Assembly: GCF_001712795.1 (NCBI RefSeq)
Contig: NZ_KV757629.1
Location: 1-33,752, forward strand
Direction of reading: 5' to 3'
Length of the DNA: 33,752 nucleotides
Source: Nostoc sp. KVJ20
Lineage (GTDB): Bacteria; Cyanobacteriota; Cyanobacteriia; Cyanobacteriales; Nostocaceae
In this document: piece by piece, positions 21,400 to 28,557 of the stretch
How the letters are laid out: each line of letters begins with the position of its first letter
How positions within the stretch are numbered: the first letter of the stretch is position 1
Notes under the pieces: generated by a model
Told to the model about the DNA's origin: nothing
What the model saw: the letters and a program-made list of their open reading frames with translations, nothing else
Databases searched by the model: none
Made by a program: the position numbers and the translations under genes

Positions 21400-23568
21400 C
21401 TAGTTAGTTTTTTCACTATTACTTGAGCCTTGGAATAAAGGGTCACATTTGTTTTCTACAACTACGCACATGTTACTGAGTGCTTGTTGATAATTATCCA
21501 TATCATCTTGCTCAAGAAAGATTTTGGCAGATGACTGTATATCTTCGACAGCTTTTGTCTGATTTTTGTTAGATTCACTACCGCCATATTGTGCCAGTTC
21601 ATAACGAACCATACCTCGTTTAAGATATGCTTTTGCTAGTTTGGGGCTGATAGTTAAGGCTTGGTTAAAGTCAGCGATCGCTTGATTATATTCTTGCTCA
21701 TAATTGCTGCTATATTGAGCAATTTGATAAAAGACAACACCCCGCTGAAAGTAAGCTTCTGCTTTGGATACGTTAAGTTTTATTGCCTGAGTAAAATCTT
21801 TGATCGCTCTTTTGTACTCTTGTTGAGATTCACCGCTGTATTTAGCCATTTGGGCGCGGACAATTCCCCGTCTGATATAAGCTTCAATTTCATTATTATC
21901 CAGACCGATGGCCCGATTATAGTCTGCGATCGCTAGGTTATATTCTAGATCGGGATCGTTACTATATTCGGCGAGCATATAACGGGCATTGCCCCGATTC
22001 ACCAAAGCTTTGATTTGATTGGGCTGGATTGTCAGAGCTTGGCTATAATCTTTAACTGCTCCTTCGTAGTCTTTCAAGTTATAGCGGGCATTGCCACGAT
22101 TTACAACAGCTCTGGCATGTTTAGGTTCTTGTTCAATTGCTGCGGTAAAGCTGGCAATTGCTTTGTCATAGTCTCGCTCTTTGTAAGCTGTATAACCTTG
22201 CTGATAGGAATCAGCGAAGCTGAGTTTGTTATTTGTCTGGCGAGACTTCAATGTTTGTTGAGTGTAAGCATTTTGGGAAACCAACGGCTGAGTAAATTTA
22301 ATCATTACGTCCGCATATCCCAATAAACCAAAACCCATCAAACAAAAAATAATCGGGTACAGTTTTGACTTCTTGGAACGTTTATAAGATGAACTGCTGG
22401 GAGTCATTACTGGCTGCCAGTAATTAGTTAGGTGGGGCGACATGGCCCGCTGTGGAAAACGCGGTGTCTGGGTGTAATGTTTTCTTGGTTTGATTCGCGG
22501 TTGAAGATGTTCTCTAGCTTCGATAGCCCGATGTGATGGGAAGGGGTCGCGTCCACCTAATCGCACAGTACGTTCACACCACGGACAGCTACGCATGTGG
22601 TTGTTGTAGCGATGCTGGGGATTTGTCGTGCAGGTAATCAAGGAATCTTCGGCTTCAGCGATTGCTGAGAGCCAAGTCTGGGCACTGGGACGTAGTTGTG
22701 GGTTGTTGTGACCCTCTTCAAAACAACGGACAAATAGTTCTTGTAGGCTGGGATGAAGAATTTCCCAAGGGGGTGCAATGGGTGTCGGTAGGTAGGGTAC
22801 GTAACGCTTTTGGCTGTATGTGAAATGACCCGATGCGATACGGGCTTCGTAAGGTGGTGGCTCAATAGCACCTTGAAAAATCCCCGAAAATGGGTGAGTG
22901 CCTTCCATTAAGAGTTGGAATACTAGCACCGCTAACCCAAATAAATCGTGAGAGATTTCGCGATCGTGCTGGGCAAAAGTTTTATTCTGTAGTTCTGGTG
23001 GAGTAAACTCTGGTTTACCCACTGGGCAGCGATAAACAACATTATTGCTTGGGTCGGTTACTTGGAAAGAGTCTGTGTCTATCAAAGTCACCAGTGCGGT
23101 GTCACTGACGAGGATATTGGACTCGTTCACATCACCAATACAATATCCACTAGCGTGTAAAGCTGCAAAAGCCGCCGCCAGGTTACGAGCCGTGCGGAGC
23201 AGGTACTGATAGTTGAATAGGGGGCAGTGTTGGCGACGGGTTCTAGGGTTGTAAAAGTCGATGATTGGACGCATCCCCTCGATGCGTGGCATCAAAAAGC
23301 CCAGGATGCTATTTTTGCCATCTGCTGCCCGTAATAAATCCTCTGGCCAAGCGATAGAGATATGCCCCAAACTAGCTGTAGGGTTTTCTGGCGGGTTGGC
23401 CAGCATCGCCTGGAGTTTCTCTGCATGGGCTTTGGTTGGCTTGTGGTAAATCTTCGCCACCAAGTTATTATCGGATGGCACTGTGTACACACAAGCTTCA
23501 CCGCCACGCCCCAAACTGACATTGAGGCTGAGGATTTCTTTTCTAGGGGAACAACGTAGTACCTGCAT
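21400..23568 (-). CDS. Membrane-anchored protein kinase with C-terminal TPR repeats
   Basis: 722 aa. The N-terminal divergent Ser/Thr-type kinase has a glycine loop LGRGGEACVY (19-28), K39 in VAKIY, catalytic GDVNESNIL (145-153; D146, N151) in place of HRD, and metal-binding IDTDSF (163-168). A Cys/His cluster (C313, H319, H324, CPWC 328-331) looks like a small zinc ribbon. One membrane segment lies at about 404-422, followed by at least five TPR units (about 450-690; e.g. AIASFTAAIEQEPKHARAVV). Kinases with GDVNESN loops partner PP2C and VWA proteins, and both are encoded directly upstream. The TPR half should recruit client proteins, either outside the membrane or in the cytoplasm depending on topology. 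ATG at 23568; no strong Shine-Dalgarno. Substrates unknown. Confidence 0.87.
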   Translation of the reverse strand: MQVLRCSPRKEILSLNVSLGRGGEACVYTVPSDNNLVAKIYHKPTKAHAEKLQAMLANPPENPTASLGHISIAWPEDLLRAADGKNSILGFLMPRIEGMRPIIDFYNPRTRRQHCPLFNYQYLLRTARNLAAAFAALHASGYCIGDVNESNILVSDTALVTLIDTDSFQVTDPSNNVVYRCPVGKPEFTPPELQNKTFAQHDREISHDLFGLAVLVFQLLMEGTHPFSGIFQGAIEPPPYEARIASGHFTYSQKRYVPYLPTPIAPPWEILHPSLQELFVRCFEEGHNNPQLRPSAQTWLSAIAEAEDSLITCTTNPQHRYNNHMRSCPWCERTVRLGGRDPFPSHRAIEAREHLQPRIKPRKHYTQTPRFPQRAMSPHLTNYWQPVMTPSSSSYKRSKKSKLYPIIFCLMGFGLLGYADVMIKFTQPLVSQNAYTQQTLKSRQTNNKLSFADSYQQGYTAYKERDYDKAIASFTAAIEQEPKHARAVVNRGNARYNLKDYEGAVKDYSQALTIQPNQIKALVNRGNARYMLAEYSNDPDLEYNLAIADYNRAIGLDNNEIEAYIRRGIVRAQMAKYSGESQQEYKRAIKDFTQAIKLNVSKAEAYFQRGVVFYQIAQYSSNYEQEYNQAIADFNQALTISPKLAKAYLKRGMVRYELAQYGGSESNKNQTKAVEDIQSSAKIFLEQDDMDNYQQALSNMCVVVENKCDPLFQGSSNSEKTN

Positions 23569-23626
23569 AATGAAATTACCGCTAACGGGAGTTATTGTAA
23601 GATGTTAAAACCTGTAGATTTATCGC

Positions 23627-24409
23627 TCATGAGTCGTTGAATGCAGCTATGATGAGTGTCAAATCATCATCAGTGCGTTGCGTAATCCGCTCTGAGTGTA
23701 AAAATTTTACCAATTGTTCCTTGGCTACTGTCTTGTCTTCGGTATTGGCTACGAATTCAAACAGCGGAAAAAAGAAGGGTTTGTGAGGTTCGCCAACAAC
23801 CATATTCAAAGCCAGCATTTGTAGTCCGTCAGTAATTATACCAACATTTACTATGTCTGTGCGCCACAATCTCATCTGCGCGGTATCTAAAGCACTAGGC
23901 GAAGTTAAGAAGGTGGTTTCGTTGATGTATTCACCACTGTCAGGCATAGTCAGTGCCAGCAAATTACCCATACGATCTTTTGCCACTGCCAAACCATCAC
24001 CTATCTGTACTACAGCTACAACTTCTGGTGTGGCGACTAGCATAATTAAGGTAGTTGCTAAGTCTTGAGGCTGTTTGTCACAAGTAGCCGCTTCAGCCTC
24101 CACAGCTTTTTTCGCCGCTAGTATGGCATCATTTAAAAGCGATCGCACCAATGCATCATCAGTCAAACTTTTTCGGGTCAGTCCTTTAGTGGAAATGTTT
24201 TCTATTGCTGTCTCCACAGCAATCATCGCTCCCACTTTCCCCAGTAATGCAGAACCCGCACCATCTGCTGCGGCCGCCACTAAAACATTATCTGACAATA
24301 TCTGCCAGTGATGAGCATCCTGACATAATTGATTGTTTTTTAAGTGACTTGTACCACATACAGATGCAGCCACAATCCGCCATTGAGCAATCTGTTTTGA
24401 TATGTTCAT
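23627..24409 (-). CDS. PP2C-family protein phosphatase
   Basis: 260 aa. Metal-binding motifs of the PPM/PP2C fold are in order: VAAAADGAGSA (about 44-54), VVQIGDGLAVA (about 133-143), VGIITDGLQ (about 188-196) and RTDDDLTLI near the C-terminus. The N-terminal GTSHLKNNQLCQDAHHW matches the GxxHxxxNxxxQDA signature of the PP2C_2 group. It probably dephosphorylates targets of the kinase encoded 58 bp downstream. The pairing of this PP2C type with a VWA protein and a GDVNESN kinase is the TerY-P triad described in Ter-associated systems. Cytoplasmic, no membrane segment. Confidence 0.9.
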   Translation of the reverse strand: MNISKQIAQWRIVAASVCGTSHLKNNQLCQDAHHWQILSDNVLVAAAADGAGSALLGKVGAMIAVETAIENISTKGLTRKSLTDDALVRSLLNDAILAAKKAVEAEAATCDKQPQDLATTLIMLVATPEVVAVVQIGDGLAVAKDRMGNLLALTMPDSGEYINETTFLTSPSALDTAQMRLWRTDIVNVGIITDGLQMLALNMVVGEPHKPFFFPLFEFVANTEDKTVAKEQLVKFLHSERITQRTDDDLTLIIAAFNDS

Positions 24410-24458
24410 AAATTTTTTCCAGCAGCTTGATGTTTACACAGCTAGCTGCAATTTTTAA

Positions 24459-25133
24459 TTAAACAGTCCCCCAACCTATTGGCGGTAGTGCTACCTGTTC
24501 ATCCACTTGTGAATGAGAAACAGCTGACATACTAGTTGATAGCCAGACAAACATCTCAATAAAATTTAATCCTTTGAGCTTCAGGGGTGTACGCACGGTT
24601 ATTTGATTTAAACGCGTCATATTCGCATTTTCTACACCCACTGTAAAAAATGCTACCCGTTTATTCGCCTCGTCTCCCTGTAACCGCTGGGATGCTTGCT
24701 CTACCACATGATCTAACTCACCTTGCGGTTCCCCATCAGTAATCATAAATACCCAAGGACGATAGTAAGCAATCCCATTGGCACGATACTGAGATTTCCG
24801 CTCTTGAATTATGTCCAAAGCTTTATGAATTCCTGCACCCATAGTAGTCAAGCCCTGTGCTGTCAAAATAGGTGGGTTGAATTGATCAGCAGTCACAAAA
24901 TCTTGTACTACATTGATATTACTATCAAACGTGACGATCGCCACTTCTACCCGTCTTGCAGCTAAGGAATTTTTGACTAATTCATCCTTCAAACTCAGTA
25001 AACCCTGATTTAAAGCCTCAATCGGATCTCCTTGCATCGACCCAGATGTGTCTAGTAAAAGTACACAAGGACAACGTGGTTCTGGGTTCTCAGCAAATTC
25101 TACTACTTCATCAAGTCTTAATGTATCATGCAT
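24459..25133 (-). CDS. VWA-domain protein (TerY-like)
   Basis: 224 aa from the ATG at 25133, or 233 aa from a TTG at 25160. The TTG has AAGGA 10 nt upstream, whereas the ATG matches my recollection of homologues that begin MHDTLRLDEVVEFAENPEPR. The MIDAS metal site is intact: DTSGSM, then TTMGAGI and MITDGEP. No membrane segment or signal peptide is seen, so it should be cytoplasmic. It is the first gene of a three-gene minus-strand operon with PP2C and kinase. VWA proteins in such triads are thought to scaffold or present substrates. No ter genes (terB/C/D) lie in the window. Confidence 0.87.
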   Translation of the reverse strand: MHDTLRLDEVVEFAENPEPRCPCVLLLDTSGSMQGDPIEALNQGLLSLKDELVKNSLAARRVEVAIVTFDSNINVVQDFVTADQFNPPILTAQGLTTMGAGIHKALDIIQERKSQYRANGIAYYRPWVFMITDGEPQGELDHVVEQASQRLQGDEANKRVAFFTVGVENANMTRLNQITVRTPLKLKGLNFIEMFVWLSTSMSAVSHSQVDEQVALPPIGWGTV

Positions 25134-25182
25134 AACTTTTTGTGTTATGTTAAAATCCAACGTTTTATTTTCCTTTGTTCAA

Positions 25183-25188
25183 AGTATA
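25183..25188 (-). promoter_or_regulatory. Candidate -10 for the VWA-PP2C-kinase operon
   Basis: On the minus strand TATACT lies 22 bp upstream of the TTG start, followed by AACAAAGGAAAATAAAACG containing a Shine-Dalgarno-like AAGGA. No good -35 is seen; a 16-bp palindrome AGTCGCCGAGGCGACT (25197-25212) occupies that position and could be an operator. Confidence 0.35.
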
Positions 25189-25212
25189 TAATTCTCAGTC
25201 GCCGAGGCGACT

Positions 25213-25887
25213 ACAGAATATAGTATCTAGTGGTAGATGCTCTAATCTTTATTAAACAAATTATTTTCATGAAGTTCTCTATATATTTAAGATGAACTTG
25301 AACACAGCTTAGTTTAGCAAAAAAGAGTTTATCAAAACCCAGCATTACCTGTTGTAATGTATCTACCAAAAACTTATATCCACTAAACCTACAGTACAAT
25401 AAATACGTAAACTTTCCTAGGTAACTTCTTAAAGATTTTATGTAGAAGAATGGTTTCTTTATCGAAAAATAATTAGCCATAATTAAGATCATTAACTTTA
25501 GAAGTATACCAGCGTAACTGCGCGAACTTGGAATAAGATTTACCTGCTTTTTGGAAGTGGGAATCAATAAACGTGATGATTAAGGTCTTCACTCAAGAGT
25601 TGTTAGTAGTGAGTAAAGCCTAGAAGCAACAATATCTACTGTTAGTCATAGCTATGACAGGTGTTTACTTTTATTCATACCCACCTACTTATTTTTTGAG
25701 ATAAATTAAGTAGTACGTACAAAATGTAACAGATAGGTTGCAAAACTTATTCCTTTTAATATATATACATATTTTAAAAGAAATAAGTTGTGCATAAAGA
25801 CATATTACAAAGAAGAAAATACTTCATAGCTCATATTTTCACTCTACAAATGTTCAGTTGTTGATTCCGCAAAAAAACTTGAAAAAT
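25213..25887. other. AT-rich divergent spacer
   Basis: No credible gene. A 118-codon minus-strand frame (25211-25567) has an unstructured, Lys/Tyr/Phe-rich composition and no Shine-Dalgarno, and is probably chance in AT-rich DNA. The spacer separates divergent operons and must contain both promoters. It also contains a 16-bp-arm hairpin at 25744-25789. Confidence 0.45.
25744..25789 (+). promoter_or_regulatory. Long AT-rich hairpin upstream of the PatA-like gene
   Basis: AACTTATTCCTTTTAA (25744-25759) pairs with TTAAAAGAAATAAGTT (25774-25789), 15 of 16 positions, with a 14-nt loop. It lies about 100 bp before the start codon, so it would be in the 5' leader or just upstream of the promoter. 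Confidence 0.4.
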
Positions 25888-27273
25888 ATGAATAACTCAG
25901 GTGCATTCACCAAACTACGTCCCCTAAGTTTGTTAAGACAGTTATCAAATTGCTCCGATAGTACTTGTTTACAAGCATTGAGTAACTCAGTTACTTGGAC
26001 GATTTACTTAGAACAGGGCAAAATAACTTACGCTACTCATTCCGTAGAACCCTTTGATCGACTAGAACGCCATTTGCGTCGTCTCAGCCACCAAATTCCA
26101 CTCCTTACTAATGAGGTTCGTATTCAAGCAAGGTTGATGTTTGAACCTGATTCACACAGTCAGTTAATCGAAGATGACAGCAATTCCAGAAGCCATCCCC
26201 CTGAGTATCAGGCTATATCCTGGCTTATTAGTCAACAACATTTACATTCTACACAAGCAGCAGTGCTGATTCAGGAATTAGTTAAAGAGGTGATTGAATC
26301 ATTTTTGCTCATCAAAGAAGGTACTTATGAATTAGCAGAACCACTTAATAGAATGCCAAAAATTTGCAGGCTAGATGTAGAAAAAATTCTAGACCGTTGT
26401 CAAATAAGATTACAGAATTGGCAAGCTTTTGTTCCCCAAATTTCTTCTCCATATCAACGTCCATATATGTTGATTAACAGTAAACTTGAGAAGCAAGACT
26501 TACCAAAACTTCAGCCAGATTTAATTAACTGGATGAAGGGCTTTAGCCTGTGTCATCTGGCCGCGATTTTGAATCAAGATGAAATTCAACTGGCTCGCAA
26601 TTTATACCCTTACATCCTTCAGGGTGCAATTATCCTGCATGAACCCGATCCACCATTTGATAAATTACCAAAGATTTTTGAAGATAAATCGCTTTTCTCA
26701 AAATTAATTCCAGAGTTAGTTGACACCAAAGAAAAACTAAGTACCAGCGTCACCTCTTACCCAAATATTTCTGAAGAGAATATAGCTCCTGTTCAGCGAT
26801 TACCACAGATATCTACTCCTCCAAAAGGAAACTTTCAGGAACCAACAATATCAAATAACATAAATTCTGCTTCCCAAAGAGTAACGGCTGCTACTGTAAC
26901 CGCACAAAAAGTCCACAAAATAGTTTCTGTAGATGATAGCCCCACAATTCTCAAAGAAATTAGTCATTTCTTAGAAAATGAAAATTTTTCTGTAGTGACT
27001 ATCAACGATCCACTAAAAGCCGTTTTATCAATTATAAGGCACAAACCGGACTTAATTTTGCTGGATTTAAACATGTTAGGAATCGATGGTTATGAATTGT
27101 GTCGGATTATACGAAATAATTCACTATTTCAGAAGACTCCTATCATCTTCGTCACTGGAAGTAAAGGGATTGTAGACAAAGTAAAAGCGAAATTAGTAGG
27201 AGCATCTGGCTATCTGACTAAACCGTTTACCCGCGCCGAATTACTGAAAATAGTCTTCATGCATTTGACTTAA
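25888..27273 (+). CDS. PatA-like response regulator (PATAN domain plus receiver)
   Basis: 461 aa from the ATG at 25888; the frame continues 10 codons up to a TTG. The N-terminal PATAN/DUF4388-type domain (about 5-150) has KLRPLSLLRQLSNCSDSTCLQAL and TIYLEQGKITYATH, as in PatA, which controls heterocyst spacing in Anabaena. A linker of about 80 residues (260-338) follows. The C-terminal receiver has acidic pair D349/D350 (SVDDSP), phosphoacceptor D393 (LLDLNMLGIDG), T423 and K445 (LTKPF). There is no DNA-binding domain, so output is probably through protein contacts. PatA-type proteins are numerous in cyanobacteria (motility, differentiation), and this paralogue's target is unknown. Confidence 0.87.
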   Translation: MNNSGAFTKLRPLSLLRQLSNCSDSTCLQALSNSVTWTIYLEQGKITYATHSVEPFDRLERHLRRLSHQIPLLTNEVRIQARLMFEPDSHSQLIEDDSNSRSHPPEYQAISWLISQQHLHSTQAAVLIQELVKEVIESFLLIKEGTYELAEPLNRMPKICRLDVEKILDRCQIRLQNWQAFVPQISSPYQRPYMLINSKLEKQDLPKLQPDLINWMKGFSLCHLAAILNQDEIQLARNLYPYILQGAIILHEPDPPFDKLPKIFEDKSLFSKLIPELVDTKEKLSTSVTSYPNISEENIAPVQRLPQISTPPKGNFQEPTISNNINSASQRVTAATVTAQKVHKIVSVDDSPTILKEISHFLENENFSVVTINDPLKAVLSIIRHKPDLILLDLNMLGIDGYELCRIIRNNSLFQKTPIIFVTGSKGIVDKVKAKLVGASGYLTKPFTRAELLKIVFMHLT

Positions 27274-27292
27274 ATTAACTACTCCAATGAGT

Positions 27293-27321
27293 TTTTACTG
27301 CACATTATTTTATGCGATAAT
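27293..27321 (+). promoter_or_regulatory. Candidate promoter for vapBC
   Basis: TTTACT (27293-27298) and GATAAT (27316-27321) are separated by 17 bp. The -10 ends 6 bp before the vapB ATG, so transcription would start at or next to the start codon. No Shine-Dalgarno sequence is present, consistent with a leaderless mRNA. Confidence 0.4.
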
Positions 27322-27327
27322 CTACAC

Positions 27328-27528
27328 ATGACTACTAATCTAGAAATTGACGAAAACTTAATTAAGGAAGCTCTCGAACTTGGTGGTCATCCAACTAAGG
27401 ATGCTGTTGTAGAAGAGGCATTAAGAGAGTATGTACAACGTCGAAAGCAACTGAAAATCCTGGAGCTATTTGGTACGATTGAATACGAAGATGATTATGA
27501 CTACAAGCAACAGCGCCAAAGTGGATGA
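27328..27528 (+). CDS. vapB: VapB-type antitoxin
   Basis: 66 aa. MTTNLEIDENLIKEALELGG followed by HPTKDAVVEEALREYVQRRK is the ribbon-helix-helix fold of the DUF2191/VapB family, which dimerises to bind the operator. The acidic C-terminal tail (YEDDYDYKQQRQ) would cover the toxin active site. The stop overlaps the vapC start by ATGA (27525-27528), implying translational coupling. Cytoplasmic. Normally the VapB-VapC complex represses its own promoter; the operator would overlap 27293-27327. Confidence 0.9.
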   Translation: MTTNLEIDENLIKEALELGGHPTKDAVVEEALREYVQRRKQLKILELFGTIEYEDDYDYKQQRQSG

Positions 27529-27929
27529 AAGTCATTGTTGATACTTCAGTCTGGTCTTTAGCTCTCAGACGCAATTATAAAGTTGACGACTCACCCCATG
27601 TTGTCGTGTTGCGAGAATTAATTACTGATGATCAAGTTGCTTTAGTCGGTGCTGTTCGGCAAGAAATACTCTCAGGAATTCGTGACGCAAACCAATACAA
27701 TCAGCTAAAAAATTATCTCCGCGCATTTCCCAATATTGAGTTAGATATGGAAGACTATGAACTTGCTTCTGAATTTTATAATACTTGCAGAAGCAATGGT
27801 ATTCAAGGTGCAAACACAGATTTTCTAATTTGTGCCGCAGCCTCTCGGAGAAATTACACAATAGTAACCACAGATAAAGATTTTGAGAATTTCAGTCAGC
27901 ATATTCCCATAACATTGTTTCAATGCTAG
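27525..27929 (+). CDS. vapC: VapC-type PIN-domain ribonuclease toxin
   Basis: 134 aa, full length for VapC. The PIN acidic residues are all present: D6 (IVDTSVW), E47 (VRQEILSGI), D99 (GANTDFLICAAA) and D117/D119 (VTTDKDF). VapC toxins cut tRNA or rRNA with Mg2+ when released from VapB. Encoded with a 4-nt ATGA overlap downstream of vapB. Target not predictable. It ends 49 bp from the stop of the convergent DUF6887-like gene. Confidence 0.93.
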   Translation: MKVIVDTSVWSLALRRNYKVDDSPHVVVLRELITDDQVALVGAVRQEILSGIRDANQYNQLKNYLRAFPNIELDMEDYELASEFYNTCRSNGIQGANTDFLICAAASRRNYTIVTTDKDFENFSQHIPITLFQC

Positions 27930-27978
27930 GTCTACGCTACTTAACCCTACACTCAAATTAGAGGATAAAGGGTTTTGC

Positions 27979-28161
27979 TTATAATGCCAGTCTTTTCCTT
28001 AACTCAGCCTCTAACTGTTCGCCTGTGCTAACCACAACCCTATTTGGTCTGGCTCTAACAATCCTTAAATAGTGTTGAAAAGCTTCTTCATCCTGGGGAT
28101 GATGCTTTACATATTCCCGTAATTCCGCTTCAGTTAATTGCTGATAATCTAAATTACTCAT
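27979..28161 (-). CDS. Small protein, DUF6887-like
   Basis: 60 aa: MSNLDYQQLTEAELREYVKH followed by a PQDEEAFQHYLRIVRARPNR segment and a charged C-terminus EAELRKRLAL. Helical and highly charged, with no membrane segment. I recognise it as the cyanobacterial DUF6887 family, in which the protein is typically the second of a pair with DUF6888. Its start codon overlaps the stop of the upstream 58-aa gene (ATGA, 28158-28161), so the two are translationally coupled. Function is unknown. A pair of tiny coupled genes, one helical and one beta-rich, resembles toxin-antitoxin layout, but nothing in the sequence proves that. Confidence 0.8.
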   Translation of the reverse strand: MSNLDYQQLTEAELREYVKHHPQDEEAFQHYLRIVRARPNRVVVSTGEQLEAELRKRLAL

Positions 28162-28334
28162 TGGATGATTTCCTCTCCATTACTCAAAATTTCTACTTGA
28201 ATTGTTTGGCCTATTAGCACTACTATTCTTTGCGATCGCTTGTCGTACCTGGTTAGCTCAATTGTTTGTAGTAGGTTACTTACTCGCACACATAAATCGT
28301 AGAAAGCTTTTAACTGTTCAATCGTGGGTTCCAT
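28158..28334 (-). CDS. Small protein, DUF6888-like
   Basis: 58 aa, read from the ATG at 28334 to the TGA at 28158: MEPTIEQLKAFYDLCVRVSN, then LLQTIELTRYDKRSQRIVVL, then IGQTIQVEILSNGEEIIQ. The N-terminal part is predicted helical and the C-terminal part (about 36-58) looks beta. This is the DUF6888 family as I know it, always next to DUF6887. The last 4 nt overlap the start of that gene. A HIP1 octamer (GCGATCGC) lies within the gene, encoding part of DKRSQR. Function unknown; adjacent to vapBC in convergent orientation. Confidence 0.8.
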   Translation of the reverse strand: MEPTIEQLKAFYDLCVRVSNLLQTIELTRYDKRSQRIVVLIGQTIQVEILSNGEEIIQ

Positions 28335-28557
28335 TTGTATAGATTAGCTACTGAATCTCTCGTAGCAAACATCTAACTCACATTGACTGACACAAGTCAA
28401 GACGAAAAGAAAAGATTAGCATGAGAGATTGTTCTGCCAGTCTAACGTAGTAGGATTGTTCAAGTGAAAGGGTACGCTTTGCAGGATGAGTAGCCATCGA
28501 GCGCTTCTTGCACCCTAAAATAAGAGCAAAAGACGATTCCTAAAACAAGCACACTCC

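Noticed and set aside
25211..25567. 118-codon minus-strand open frame
   Set aside because: AT-rich spacer between divergent operons, Lys/Tyr/Phe-rich composition without recognisable motifs, and no ribosome binding site.
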